In this document: piece by piece, positions 16,467 through 25,202 of the stretch | Layout: each line of letters begins with the position of its first letter | How positions within the stretch are numbered: position 1 is the first letter of the stretch | From: Lysinibacillus sp. G4S2 | Lineage (GTDB): Bacteria; Bacillota; Bacilli; Bacillales_A; Planococcaceae | Direction of reading: 5' to 3' | DNA length: 64,000 bases | NCBI RefSeq assembly: GCF_030348505.1 | Contig: NZ_JAUCFJ010000002.1 | Span: 2,732,001 to 2,796,000 of the forward strand | Made by a program: the position numbers and the translations under genes | Notes under the pieces: model-generated | The model's database searches: none | What the model was told of the DNA's origin: nothing | The model's input: the letters and a program-made list of their open reading frames with translations, nothing else

Positions 16467-17372
16467 ATGGTTAGTGAGAGAGAACAAATCAGTAAAAAAG
16501 TTGCATGGATTGCACTTGTATCCAACCTAATTCTAATGATAGGTAAAATCTTCTTTGGTCTTTTTGGGGGGAGTGAGGCTGTTTTTGCAGATGGAATTCA
16601 CTCTGGGGCAGATGTAGTAGCTTCGATTGCTGTGCTAGCAGTAGTAGGTATCTCTAATAAACCACCTGATAAGGATCATCCCTTTGGGCATGGTAAGGCA
16701 GAGGTTATTAGTGAAGCAATCGTTGGAATTATTTTAATATTAGTTTCAGTATATATATTAGTAGAAGCAATTTTAGCATTTTTTGAAGAACCTAGTGTAC
16801 CACAGTACAGTGCATTGATTGCAGCCATAATTTCTTATATAGCGAAAGAAATATTATATAGACACTCCATAAAACAGGGGGAAAAGTGGAATAGTAAAGC
16901 TATTATAGCGATTGCGTTAGATCATAAAGGTGATATTGTTGCTTCCCTTGCAGCATTTATTGGAGTCCTCTTAGCGATTATAGGAAATGCAATTGGATGG
17001 ACATTTTTGTTATATGCGGATGCTATTGCAAGTGCTATAGTAGCTTATTTTATTTTTAGAATCGCAATGGAATTAGTTAAACCTTCTGTTGATGTTTTAA
17101 TGGAAAAAAGTGTGGATCAGGATCTTCTAGACGAGTATGAAGCCACTATTCATGAATTCTATCAAGTAAAACGAATAGACAAAATCCGTGCAAGAGAACA
17201 CGGGCACTATAAGCTTCTCGACATTCGTCTATCACTTAATCATGATTTAACAATTAAACAAGGTCATGATATAGCCCGTGAGATAAAAAATAAAATATTA
17301 AATAAATACCCAGATGTAGGGGAAGTCCTTATTCATGTAAATCCTTACTATATAGAACCTAATCAAGAGTAG
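16467..17372 (+). CDS. Cation diffusion facilitator (CDF) metal exporter
   Basis: A 301-residue membrane transporter with six transmembrane segments and a ~90-residue cytosolic tail. The metal site in TM2 reads ADGIHSGADVVAS, and the TM5 partner reads ALDHKGDIVAS. Between TM2 and TM3 lies the conserved loop DHPFGHGKAE. The C-terminal domain (from about residue 210) has the ferredoxin-like CDF fold ending VGEVLIHVNPY. The D-x3-D style sites fit divalent ions such as Mn, Zn, Fe or Co. The Bacillus relatives MneP and MneS export Mn, but the metal here is not fixed by sequence. GGAGG precedes the ATG. Confidence 0.94.
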   Translation: MVSEREQISKKVAWIALVSNLILMIGKIFFGLFGGSEAVFADGIHSGADVVASIAVLAVVGISNKPPDKDHPFGHGKAEVISEAIVGIILILVSVYILVEAILAFFEEPSVPQYSALIAAIISYIAKEILYRHSIKQGEKWNSKAIIAIALDHKGDIVASLAAFIGVLLAIIGNAIGWTFLLYADAIASAIVAYFIFRIAMELVKPSVDVLMEKSVDQDLLDEYEATIHEFYQVKRIDKIRAREHGHYKLLDIRLSLNHDLTIKQGHDIAREIKNKILNKYPDVGEVLIHVNPYYIEPNQE

Positions 17373-17481
17373 TATTACAAAGTTGCACAGCTTGAATTGT
17401 TGCGCTACTATCTATGCAGCTATTGCTTGTTTTATAGCTTAAATAACCGCTGTGTTCAGTAATGAGAAATTTATTTTGAAA

Positions 17482-17562
17482 AGAGGCTGGGACTTAACTG
17501 GTCAAAACCTTAAAAAGCGCGAGAAATCAATTTTAGAAACGTTGATTTCTCGCGCTTTTCTG
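17482..17562 (+). repeat. GAGGCTGGGAC-type intergenic repeat with hairpin, plus orientation
   Basis: It begins GAGGCTGGGAC, continues ACTGGTCAAAACCTTAAAAA and ends in the hairpin GCGCGAGAAATCAA/TTGATTTCTCGCGC. The same segment lies inverted at 38773-38848. The hairpin serves as terminator for the CDF gene. Confidence 0.88.
17512..17558 (+). terminator. Terminator within the repeat after the CDF gene
   Basis: AAAAGCGCGAGAAATCAA pairs with TTGATTTCTCGCGCTTTT, an 18-bp stem. Confidence 0.88.
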
Positions 17563-17709
17563 ATGTGAAATTTTTTAATTTTGCTTTGGAAATATACTTA
17601 TATCCCTGCCTCTTTAATAGCAACAATCTTTGAGAAATGCTCATTTCGTATGCATTGTTGCTATATTAGACAGACGATAGTTACTTTGATTAATTTTTTA
17701 AAAAGTAGT

Positions 17710-18093
17710 TTATTTTTGTCCTTGATAATTAATGGCCTCTTTAAATTCTTCGCTAGCAAGGATATTATAAAACATATTTCTACTATTTACGTTTGCTATT
17801 GTCCCTGTAATTGTATTGTCGATCCATAAATAGTATTCATCATCGTTTAGTTTGATCTTATATTGCGGAACTACTTTGTTATCTACTTCACCAAATTCTC
17901 TAGCTTTTTTAAAAGTTTTCTCTATAATCTTTATATCCTTCGCATCAGATATTAATTGTAATGTGTCAGGTTTTTCTTCTTCGAAATTAATTAATTCTTG
18001 AATTTCTATCGTTTTTGTTGTTTCTCCATTACCGTCACAAGCCACTAACCATATAGAACAAATAATTAATAACAATATTGTTTTTATTTTCAC
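17710..18093 (-). CDS. Small lipoprotein of unknown function
   Basis: A 127-residue predicted lipoprotein. The signal peptide MKIKTILLLIICSIWLVAC ends in the lipobox LVAC. The mature part starts with an N/T-rich tether and has mixed alpha/beta content, with YKIKLNDDEYYLWIDNTITGTIANV as the clearest beta stretch. Similar small Bacillus lipoproteins carry a C-terminal YhfM-like or DUF-type beta domain, but I cannot assign one. GAGGTGAAG lies upstream of the ATG. It is separate from its neighbours. Confidence 0.78.
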   Translation of the reverse strand: MKIKTILLLIICSIWLVACDGNGETTKTIEIQELINFEEEKPDTLQLISDAKDIKIIEKTFKKAREFGEVDNKVVPQYKIKLNDDEYYLWIDNTITGTIANVNSRNMFYNILASEEFKEAINYQGQK

Positions 18094-18324
18094 CTTATCT
18101 TCACCTCTTATATACTATTTCTTCTCCATAATCGTTGAATTAATATATCCCCTTATAAGTACTTCTTCACATTGTAAAAAAAACCTTTCCAATTGTCAGA
18201 AAAGCTTTTGATCGTGTTGATCCAAAATTTTACTTACGTTTTGGATTCTATGCTTAGTTATTTCAACAACTATATTATTCTTTGTCATTAGCGCCACAAC
18301 ACCACTTTGGTTAGTAATAGTTCC

Positions 18325-18358
18325 CTGTATAATAGTTGTATCAACAACTATTATACAG
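18325..18358. repeat. Perfect inverted repeat, 15-bp arms
   Basis: CTGTATAATAGTTGT and ACAACTATTATACAG face each other across four bases. No gene starts directly beside it, so operator, terminator or relic are all open. Confidence 0.7.
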
Positions 18359-18408
18359 CGCAAATAAACTCACTTAATGATTTACACATAAATAAAAATA
18401 ATAGCACG

Positions 18409-18450
18409 AAACGCCAGAATAATTGGTAAATCATTGATCCTGGCGTTTTT
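18409..18450 (+). terminator. Hairpin terminator
   Basis: AAACGCCAG pairs with CTGGCGTTT across about 24 bases, followed by a T run. The gene it served is gone. Confidence 0.65.
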
Positions 18451-18481
18451 AGTTGCTCGTAAATTAGAAACCTTCAAAAAT

Positions 18482-18719
18482 GGCTCTTCACCAAAAGTCG
18501 TGGGTGACAAAATCAGCGACCTGTTTCTAAACGTAAACGAAGGAATAAACGGTCTTCATTTCGATAGCCAAAACCATGACTTTTGATGAGTTTAATTTTA
18601 TTATTCGTGCCTTCCATAATGCCATTCGATAGTGGTGAAATAATGGTATCTAGCAACGCTTCTTCACGTGTTATCAATGTAAAAACTTGTAAGTGAAGAT
18701 TAATCGAAGAAAATGGGCA
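18482..18719 (-). pseudogene. ISL3-family transposase C-terminal relic with its terminal repeat
   Basis: The minus-strand frame (stop at 18513) contains PLSNGIMEGTNNKIKLIKSHGFGYRNEDRLFLRLRL, matching the end of ISL3-family transposases (S/T-N-G-x-x-E-G-x-N-N-K-I-K). At 18482 GGCTCTTCACCAAAAGTCGT looks like the terminal inverted repeat. The N-terminal three quarters and the other end are missing. The same terminal sequence borders the short element at 21602-21803, which is probably a derivative of this family. Confidence 0.75.
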
Positions 18720-18780
18720 AAAAAAGAACAACTAACAATTAAGTTAACTGTTCAAAGGGTTCTATAAAAATGAATGATAA

Positions 18781-19125
18781 TTAGGCGTTCATATCAACAA
18801 GTTTTACTTGATAATTTTCTTCAGAAGTATCTACAACAGCAGAGATTTTCTTTTCCTCATTACCAACAACATGACCTTCTAAATATACTTCATGTGTTGC
18901 ATATTCGCCTGAAGAGCTAACTTCATTTATTATAACATCGATATTGTTTTCGTTTTTAAAATGCTCAACTGTAGCTTGTTTTGCTTTTTCTTTCGTATCT
19001 GACCATGCTTCTTCAGTAAATTCCTTAGGCATACCCTGGTCAATAATGAAAAAAGCCGAAAGAGCTAGAACAATAATTGTAATTCCACCAAAAATAGATA
19101 AAAATTTTATTAGTTTGTCTTCCAT
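18781..19125 (-). CDS. Small membrane-anchored protein, 114 residues
   Basis: One N-terminal transmembrane helix (FLSIFGGITIIVLALSAFFII, about residues 8-28) is followed by an extracytoplasmic domain. The domain has an amphipathic helix (DTKEKAKQATVEHFKNENNI) and then beta strands ending in EENYQVKLVDMNA. The pattern resembles small exported DUF1433-like proteins, but I cannot confirm that. GAGGAAG lies upstream of the ATG. It stands alone, downstream of an ISL3 relic on the same strand. Confidence 0.72.
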   Translation of the reverse strand: MEDKLIKFLSIFGGITIIVLALSAFFIIDQGMPKEFTEEAWSDTKEKAKQATVEHFKNENNIDVIINEVSSSGEYATHEVYLEGHVVGNEEKKISAVVDTSEENYQVKLVDMNA

Positions 19126-19273
19126 GTAAATTCTTCCTCAAATCATGTTTTCTTATTTTTTTCCAACAATAGCAATTCTAAAACACAATTTTAGTTTTAA
19201 CAATTAAATTTTGGTGACATGAAACTTATAATTTTGTAAGTTTTAGTTTCACTGAACACTTCGAGGAAAGAAA

Positions 19274-19308
19274 TTATAAAAAGGGTCACTTGGGATAGGA
19301 GTGACCCT
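19274..19308 (-). terminator. Minus-strand terminator for the HxlR gene
   Basis: AGGGTCACT and its complement pair across about 9 bases, and on the minus strand a TTTTT run follows. It lies about 165 bp after the HxlR stop. Confidence 0.75.
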
Positions 19309-19471
19309 AAGTAACAAAATTAGGAGGTGTAAGGCTAAATTAGCTTTACATACTATTAATATGCCGTGATAGCGTAGTTTGTATAGTTCATAGCCTGAGA
19401 AATAGATTTAAAATAAAAAAGATCTGATATGATTCTTACCGAAATTTAAAGAATGACCTATACTTAATTTT

Positions 19472-19810
19472 TTATAAATTTAATCCAAATCTCTTTAATT
19501 CAATGAAAATACCTTCCAATTGTTTTCCTTTTTCCGTTAACGTATATTCCACACGAGGGGGAACCTCTGGAAATATCTTTTTTTTCAATATCCCATGATC
19601 TTCTAGTGTCTTAAGACGGAGTGAAAGTGTTTTCGGGCTAATTCCATTCATTGATTTCAATAGGTCACTGAATCGCATCGTTCCTTCTATAAGCAGATCG
19701 CGAATAATTAAAAAGGTCCATTTAGTCCCAATCACGTCGAGCGTTTTAGCAATGGGGCAAGTTTCACCTGGTACTCCTTTGGTTAATACAACTGGCTCAA
19801 TAACACTCAT
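19472..19810 (-). CDS. HxlR-family winged-helix transcriptional regulator
   Basis: A 112-residue DNA-binding protein. It starts with the family hallmark GETCPIAKTLDVIGTKWTFLIIRDLL, where the Cys can act as a redox or aldehyde sensor. The recognition helix region is GISPKTLSLRLKTLEDHGIL, and the wing is RVEYTLTEKGKQL. HxlR proteins often control neighbouring divergent reductase genes. Here a MFS relic and then a quinone reductase and an SDR lie on the opposite strand, so they are the probable targets. Length is normal for the family. Confidence 0.93.
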   Translation of the reverse strand: MSVIEPVVLTKGVPGETCPIAKTLDVIGTKWTFLIIRDLLIEGTMRFSDLLKSMNGISPKTLSLRLKTLEDHGILKKKIFPEVPPRVEYTLTEKGKQLEGIFIELKRFGLNL

Positions 19811-20169
19811 CTAAACATCTCCCCAAAATTTTTTGACTAATTTACCTTATCATATCACAATAGTATACTTTCAGAAACTTTATGAATTAAATATCACTAC
19901 TTCCATAAATGAAGTTACTATATATATAATATCGTTGAACTTATTATTCCATCCCTTATGGAGGAGGTGATCAAAATTATTGCAAGATATCAACGAAACC
20001 AGCTACCGTTTGTACTCAGTGCTTTGCTATTGGTACGTCATCAGGGGGATTCTTCTGAGATGTAGCAAACGATTTGAATTTTACCTTAAGTAGAGTTGGG
20101 TTATTGGTTACCAGTTACACGATAAGCGGTATTTTAAGAATTGAATTGTAATGAAGGAGCAAGAACAAG
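19811..20169. other. Divergent control region and MFS relic
   Basis: It separates the HxlR gene from the rightward oxidoreductase genes and holds the MFS N-terminal relic at 20011-20141. TATATATAATAT at 19920 is a candidate -10 region. Confidence 0.4.
20011..20141 (+). pseudogene. MFS transporter N-terminal relic
   Basis: Frames around 20030-20140 read AIGTSSGGFF, a stop, then DVANDLNFTLSRVGLLVTSYTISGI. This matches the first two membrane segments of Bmr/AraJ-like MFS exporters (DVA-x-DL-x(4)-x-GLLVT-x-Y). The remaining ~10 segments are missing. It directly precedes the quinone reductase gene, so a deletion probably joined them. Confidence 0.65.
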
Positions 20170-20721
20170 ATGAAAAATATACTTATTATTAACGGCCATC
20201 AGAAGTATAGTTCAGCAGAGGGGAAATTGAACCAAACATTGATGAACAAGTTGGTCAGTTTTTTAAGTGAAAAGAACAATGTAAAAACAACAATTATTCA
20301 AAACGGATACAAAATCGAAGAAGAACAACAAAAATTTATTTGGGCTGATATTGTCATTTACCAAACACCTATCTATTGGTTCAGTGTCCCAGGCTTATTG
20401 AAGACGTATATGGATGAAGTATATGCTTATGGTTTATTTTTTAAGGGTGCTGATCAGTATGGAAAAGGCGGGTTATTGACTGAAAAGAAATATATGTTTT
20501 CGACTACCTGGAATGCTCCTGAAAAAGCATTTAACGATCCAAATCAATTTTTTGAAGGGGGCAGCCTAGAAGATGCATTAAGTCATTTACATCGTATACA
20601 TAAATTTCTCGGAATGAAACCTTTAAATAGTTTCTCTTGTTATGATGTAGTCAAAAATCCGCAGGTTGAAAAGTTTGTATTCGACCTTGAAAAACACCTG
20701 CAAGAGGTATTGAATTATTAA
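20170..20721 (+). CDS. NAD(P)H-dependent flavoprotein oxidoreductase (MdaB/flavodoxin-like fold)
   Basis: A 183-residue soluble enzyme. The N-terminus MKNILIINGHQKYSSAEGKLN is the flavodoxin-like phosphate loop of the NAD(P)H quinone reductase family. PIYWFSVPGLLKTYMDEVYAYGLFF is the hallmark second block seen in MdaB. Relatives bind FAD or FMN and reduce quinones by two electrons, protecting against redox cycling. AAGGAG precedes the ATG. The SDR gene follows after 33 bp, so the two are likely cotranscribed and possibly controlled by the HxlR regulator. Confidence 0.9.
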   Translation: MKNILIINGHQKYSSAEGKLNQTLMNKLVSFLSEKNNVKTTIIQNGYKIEEEQQKFIWADIVIYQTPIYWFSVPGLLKTYMDEVYAYGLFFKGADQYGKGGLLTEKKYMFSTTWNAPEKAFNDPNQFFEGGSLEDALSHLHRIHKFLGMKPLNSFSCYDVVKNPQVEKFVFDLEKHLQEVLNY

Positions 20722-20754
20722 TCTATTAAGTAAACTCATAGGGGGCAAAAAAAC

Positions 20755-21468
20755 ATGTTAAAAGATAAAAAAGTTGTAATTATCGGAGGAAGTTCTGGGA
20801 TTGGTTTAGAATCAGCTAAGCAGCTAATAGCTCAAGGAGCAGAAGTAATCATTGCCAGCCGTTCCGAAGATAAATTACAGAATGCAAAAGAGCAACTAGG
20901 AGCTAGAGCAACGGCTTATACTCTAGATACAACGCAAGAACATCAAGTCCAGTCTTTCTTTGAAAAGATCGGCCAGTTCGATCATCTTGTGGTAAGCGCG
21001 GCAGAAACATCCGGCGGGTCATTCCTCCAAACGGATACAGCCCAAGCCCGACAACTGTTTGAAAACAAATTTTGGGGACAATATTATGCAGCGAAATACG
21101 GTGCTTCAAAAATTTCACCAAACGGTTCAATCACTTTATTCTCTGGGGTTGTAGCTTACAAGTCTATGATTGGTTCAGCAATTCTAGGTGCAGTCAATGC
21201 GGCTGTTTCGAATTTGGGCCAGACTTTGGCATTAGAGCTTGCTCCGATCCGAGTGAACATCGTTTCACCCGGTATAATTGATACGCCTTCCCGTAGCAAA
21301 ATGCCAGAAGAAGCTCGTAATAATTTCTATGCTACTATTGAAAACAAACTTCCTGTGAAACGAATAGGAAGAACTGAAGATGTTGCACAAAGCGTACTAT
21401 ATTTGCTACAAAATAGTTTCGTGACTGGAACCGTTCTTCATGTAGAAGGCGGCCACATTTTAGCTTAA
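20755..21468 (+). CDS. Short-chain dehydrogenase/reductase lacking the YxxxK pair
   Basis: A 237-residue Rossmann-fold enzyme. The cofactor motif VVIIGGSSGIGLESA is intact, as are the NAD-side Asp (TLDTTQ) and the C-terminal block APIRVNIVSPGIIDTP. The usual catalytic Y-x3-K is missing; the aligned place reads SAILGAVNAAVSNLGQTLALEL. A subfamily of SDRs with A/N in place of Y and K is known to me, so the gene may be normal for its group. The reaction is unknown. GGGGG lies upstream of the ATG, and a strong terminator follows. Confidence 0.88.
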   Translation: MLKDKKVVIIGGSSGIGLESAKQLIAQGAEVIIASRSEDKLQNAKEQLGARATAYTLDTTQEHQVQSFFEKIGQFDHLVVSAAETSGGSFLQTDTAQARQLFENKFWGQYYAAKYGASKISPNGSITLFSGVVAYKSMIGSAILGAVNAAVSNLGQTLALELAPIRVNIVSPGIIDTPSRSKMPEEARNNFYATIENKLPVKRIGRTEDVAQSVLYLLQNSFVTGTVLHVEGGHILA

Positions 21469-21504
21469 GCCGGAAGCTGAGGGAAAATATATCCCCTAAA
21501 CAAG

Positions 21505-21554
21505 AAAAAACACTAGTCTTTTTGTAGAACTATACGAAAGGCTAGTGTTTTTTT
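21505..21554 (+). terminator. Terminator after the SDR gene
   Basis: AAAAAACACTAG pairs with CTAGTGTTTTTT across about 25 bases. Confidence 0.88.
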
Positions 21555-21593
21555 ATGAATCTTTCCATCACTGAGGAGAAAGAATTTACAACC

Positions 21594-21811
21594 TTTAAAA
21601 TGGCTCATCACCAAAAGTTGTGGATGACATTTTTAAAATATATGGGCTGTATATTAGTTGATTGTAGTGGAGACTGGGCGACTCCTTGAGGATCAGCGTC
21701 ACAGATGAGACCCTGGAGCGAGCAACGCGATGAAGCGGCTCATCGGACGCCCCAGGAAAGCGCCCAGTCGGAACGGAATCAACCACACGTTTGGTGAAGA
21801 GCCTTTAAAAT
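21594..21811. mobile_element. ISL3-type MITE, 202 bp, with 8-bp target duplication
   Basis: Inverted ends GGCTCATCACCAAAAG (from 21602) and, on the other strand, GGCTCTTCACCAAACG (ending at 21803). TTTAAAAT lies on both sides, at 21594-21601 and 21804-21811; 8 bp is the duplication size of ISL3 elements. The GC-rich core (GGAGACTGGGCGACTCC to CAGTCGGAACGGAATC) has no coding frame. The ends match the ISL3 relic at 18482, whose full-length relatives could move it. Confidence 0.85.
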
Positions 21812-21888
21812 CTAAAAATTGAAAAAATATCCACAATACCTTATCATAGTGATGTAAGTGCTTTCATTGAAAAGTGAGGAGGATGACG

Positions 21889-23007
21889 GTGTTAAGAGCA
21901 TTAAAAGTAGGTCTAATTATTGAACGAGGTAATCGAAAAAATTTAGTCGCACTAGTCGCTGTTGTTATGATCGTTTTTGGCTTTATGTTTTATATAAAAG
22001 CACAAGCTGTTGGTAATCAACTAGTCGAGAAAAAGGGTGATTATTATTCAGCACAAGCTATACTATCAAAGTTTCAAATTAAGGATGCTTCAGAAACAGG
22101 TGATGGAAGCGACTTATATAAAAATTTAACTAAACAAAAAAGCAAAATTGCTTTACAAATAGCAGCTTTAACGATGGACAGAAAATCTATGTATTATGAG
22201 ACTTCATTTCAACTCGCAGAATTAAGGCAAGAGGCATTCGAATTAGAAGGATACGAGAATATTGCAGAATTATTACCTTCTAAAGTGCAAAATTCTATGG
22301 ACTACCTTTATTTTAAGTGGATGATTGATGAGGGAAAGGATACAATATCCGATTTATTTCAGTACGTACCGTTTTTGTTGTTTTTCTTTATGCACGTTGG
22401 AGCAGGCTGGTACATATTTATTAGCTTTCATACAAGTTCTATTTTACTAGATGACTTTGAACACTCTAGTATAATTAAGGGCTTTCCTGTCCGATTTGAT
22501 CACTATATTTTGTCTAAATGCATGATTACTTTTTTATCTATAGTTACAAGCATTTTGCTCATTTTTATTTGCGCAATTCCATTGTGGATCATAAATGGAC
22601 TTGGTAACCCATTAGAGCCTGTAGGGATATATGTAGGAAATGCCACATTAATATCTACAATCCAATATATTGCGATGAGCGTTGGTTATATGCTATTAAT
22701 TTCAATCTTTGTCATGCTGTTGTCGATTATTTTAAATGTATTACTGAAAAATATGTATTTAACATTATTTGTACACTTTATTTTATTCTTTTTACCGATG
22801 ATATTCCCATCTCTTATTAGTTTAATTCCCTATAATCCTTTTAATTTCATGAACTTCAATGATATTTTACGAGGCTTACCAGTAGATTTAGTGAAGCCTG
22901 TTGATATTACTATGAATTTAGGCTTAGTCATCATCTGTATAAGTATTATTTTAATGCTATTCGTTATTAAAACATTCTTCTCAACAGGAAAAATCAATAG
23001 GGCATAG
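21889..23007 (+). CDS. ABC exporter membrane subunit 1
   Basis: A 372-residue ABC-2-like permease. TM1 (about residues 18-40) is followed by a ~110-residue outer loop, and then five to six membrane segments from about residue 155. I start at the GTG at 21889 because GAGGAGG lies 6 bp upstream; in-frame ATG 21883 touches the ribosome site. The gene layout, a second similar permease 16 bp later and an ATPase after that, is that of bacteriocin-immunity or membrane-protein exporters. Its topology (TM, large loop, several TM) is shared with the next gene, so they probably form a heterodimer. The substrate is unknown. Confidence 0.82.
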   Translation: MLRALKVGLIIERGNRKNLVALVAVVMIVFGFMFYIKAQAVGNQLVEKKGDYYSAQAILSKFQIKDASETGDGSDLYKNLTKQKSKIALQIAALTMDRKSMYYETSFQLAELRQEAFELEGYENIAELLPSKVQNSMDYLYFKWMIDEGKDTISDLFQYVPFLLFFFMHVGAGWYIFISFHTSSILLDDFEHSSIIKGFPVRFDHYILSKCMITFLSIVTSILLIFICAIPLWIINGLGNPLEPVGIYVGNATLISTIQYIAMSVGYMLLISIFVMLLSIILNVLLKNMYLTLFVHFILFFLPMIFPSLISLIPYNPFNFMNFNDILRGLPVDLVKPVDITMNLGLVIICISIILMLFVIKTFFSTGKINRA

Positions 23008-23023
23008 GGGGGGTATTATAAGC

Positions 23024-24235
23024 ATGTTCAGTTATTTTAAATTTGAATTCAAGCAGTTTTTTACGAATAAGAAAAACATAGCAATCTATTTTTTACTTGC
23101 ATTTGCGACCTTTTTTTATGTATTTAAAATAGCGCCAACTTACAATCCGATTGAAAATGTTGACTATGATGAAATTGAGGCGCGCTATTTAACACGTCAG
23201 GAATTTTTAGATCATATGGAAGGACAAGATTTAATAGGACTTCATCCTTCCGTTTTTTATGCAATTGAAATATTTAAGCAAATTAACCCTATAGATAAAG
23301 GAAGATTAGATGCATTAGATGAGGGGAATTTTAAAAAATATGCAGATTTAACTAGCGAATGGTACTTCTTGACGAATTCGATTACATATAGAAATGAGGC
23401 ATTTTCATATAACTCGAGGTATTTTACAAAAAATAACAAACACGCAGAAGATGATGCCTTTTACGCCTATTTAGATCATGCTGTCCGTTATGATGCTTAT
23501 TCGAAAGCAGATTATGAGTTATCATTGGAAGTTTTTGAACAACGCACAGCGCTTCAAACGTTCGAACGCTTATTAAATGGAGTACTTCCGATTATTTTAA
23601 TTGTCTGTGTACTTCTTTTATCCATTGATATTGTTAAAAAAGATCAACGTCATCCATCTATTTTAAAGGGATTCCCAATTAGTGATTGGAAAAAGCTACT
23701 TGTGAAAATGTTTGTTGCACTACTAGGTAGCGTAGTATTATTTGTACCGCTTATAGTTGGCTTTTTTATCATAGGCCTACAATCTGGTTTTGGGAATTTC
23801 AATTTACCATCTCCTATGTATGCTGCTCATCTTGATTGGCGTAAGGATGGTAAATTTGAAATGATGACATTAGGTACGTTTTTAGTACAATCCTTAACTT
23901 TGCTTTTTACTTGGTTTATCGTCATTATCAACGTTGTGCTATTATGCAGTATTATATTCCGCAATGAGATGGTAAATTTCGCTGTTGGCTTGCTTCTTAT
24001 TTTTGGCGAGAATTTTTATGCCAGCCGTTACGTCGGCTATTTCTGGGACATTCAAAACTATCCGACATCTTACATTCAAGTAGGACAAATTATTTCAAAA
24101 AGGCGAAATTTTTATTATATGAACAATGATTTAGATTTTACTTTAGGATTACAGCTGTTATTTGGACTAGCGGGAGTTGTCATTTTTTTAATAATACTTA
24201 TTGCATTGAATAGGCGATATAAGTTAATTAAATAG
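23024..24235 (+). CDS. ABC exporter membrane subunit 2
   Basis: A 403-residue integral membrane protein with TM1 at about residues 18-36, a ~150-residue outer loop, and five to six segments from about residue 190. The cytosolic stretch KKDQRHPSILKGFPISDWKKLLVKM here and DDFEHSSIIKGFPVRFDHYILSK in subunit 1 share S-I-[IL]-K-G-F-P, so the two are paralogues, and this loop is probably the ATPase-coupling helix. GGGGGG lies upstream of the ATG. It is 13 bp from the ATPase gene. Confidence 0.82.
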   Translation: MFSYFKFEFKQFFTNKKNIAIYFLLAFATFFYVFKIAPTYNPIENVDYDEIEARYLTRQEFLDHMEGQDLIGLHPSVFYAIEIFKQINPIDKGRLDALDEGNFKKYADLTSEWYFLTNSITYRNEAFSYNSRYFTKNNKHAEDDAFYAYLDHAVRYDAYSKADYELSLEVFEQRTALQTFERLLNGVLPIILIVCVLLLSIDIVKKDQRHPSILKGFPISDWKKLLVKMFVALLGSVVLFVPLIVGFFIIGLQSGFGNFNLPSPMYAAHLDWRKDGKFEMMTLGTFLVQSLTLLFTWFIVIINVVLLCSIIFRNEMVNFAVGLLLIFGENFYASRYVGYFWDIQNYPTSYIQVGQIISKRRNFYYMNNDLDFTLGLQLLFGLAGVVIFLIILIALNRRYKLIK

Positions 24236-24247
24236 GGAGGGGTAAAG

Positions 24248-25174
24248 ATGCTTGAAGTTCAAAATATTACCGTACAATTTGGGGAAATTAAAGTGTTAAA
24301 TGATATTTCAATGACATTTGAGCAAGGTGAAATGATCGGGCTTGTTGCACCAAATGGAACAGGAAAATCCACATTTATGAATGTGTTGATGAATTATGTG
24401 AAACCTAAGACAGGAAAGGTAGTATTTAAAGATGGCCTAAGCTATTCAAATAAATCAAATGAAGTGAAAATTCATAAATTCGTATCGATGATGCCAGACC
24501 AAAGTGACTTGTACAATCACTTAAGCGGGCGCGAGCATTTAAAAATGTTTGCTACAATGTGGCAATCCGATTTAAAACTGATTGATGAAACAATCGAAGC
24601 ATTAAATATGGGGCATTATGTGAATAAAAAAACAGGCACGTATTCCCTTGGTATGCGCCAGCGTCTATGCTTTGCAATGCAAATTGTCTCAAATACGGAA
24701 ATTATGATGATGGACGAAGTAATGAACGGCCTTGACCCAAATAATGTAGAAATTATTTCGAAAATATTAGTAGAAAAAAAGGAGGAAGGTAAGATTATTA
24801 TTATCGCCTCCCATTTACTAGATAATTTAGAGAAATATGCAGACCGAATTTTCTTATTTAACAATGGAAAACTAGTGAATACCAATCAAATTATAGAAGG
24901 TTTTAGTCAAGCGGATATTAAAACTATTCGGGTGAAAAATATGGAAAATGATACTAAAATACAACTTCACGAGCTATTTCCTAATATAGAACTTCAAACA
25001 CTTACAAACGGAATGTCACTAATTCATTTACCAAGTTCTGAAGCAAGTTTGTTAAGTTCGCTTACATCTTTTTTAGTTGAGAGAAATGTGGTGGATTTTG
25101 CGTTTGGAAAAGTTACATTAAATGATTTGTATTCTATGTATTATCATGAAGATCAAAATGTGACAGCCAGTTAA
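24248..25174 (+). CDS. ABC exporter ATP-binding subunit
   Basis: A 308-residue ATPase with Walker A APNGTGKST (about residues 36-44), Q-loop MMPDQSDLY, signature YSLGMRQRL (a SxG variant common in drug and bacteriocin exporters), and Walker B IMMMDEVMNGLDP. The Glu is present, but DEP has become DEV. The H-loop is IIIASHLL. Residues 220-308 form an extra C-terminal domain as in lantibiotic-immunity and BcrA-like ATPases. It powers the two permeases encoded directly upstream. GGGAGGGG precedes the ATG. No terminator was found; a secreted-peptide relic follows. Confidence 0.92.
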   Translation: MLEVQNITVQFGEIKVLNDISMTFEQGEMIGLVAPNGTGKSTFMNVLMNYVKPKTGKVVFKDGLSYSNKSNEVKIHKFVSMMPDQSDLYNHLSGREHLKMFATMWQSDLKLIDETIEALNMGHYVNKKTGTYSLGMRQRLCFAMQIVSNTEIMMMDEVMNGLDPNNVEIISKILVEKKEEGKIIIIASHLLDNLEKYADRIFLFNNGKLVNTNQIIEGFSQADIKTIRVKNMENDTKIQLHELFPNIELQTLTNGMSLIHLPSSEASLLSSLTSFLVERNVVDFAFGKVTLNDLYSMYYHEDQNVTAS

Positions 25175-25202
25175 ATAAGAAAGAGCTATCAAAGATGGAA
25201 AG

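Larger units (their letters stand above)
18094..18481. other. Gap with a perfect palindrome and a terminator
   Basis: No coding frame is supported. It holds the 15-bp-arm palindrome at 18325-18358 and the hairpin at 18409-18450. Confidence 0.5.
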
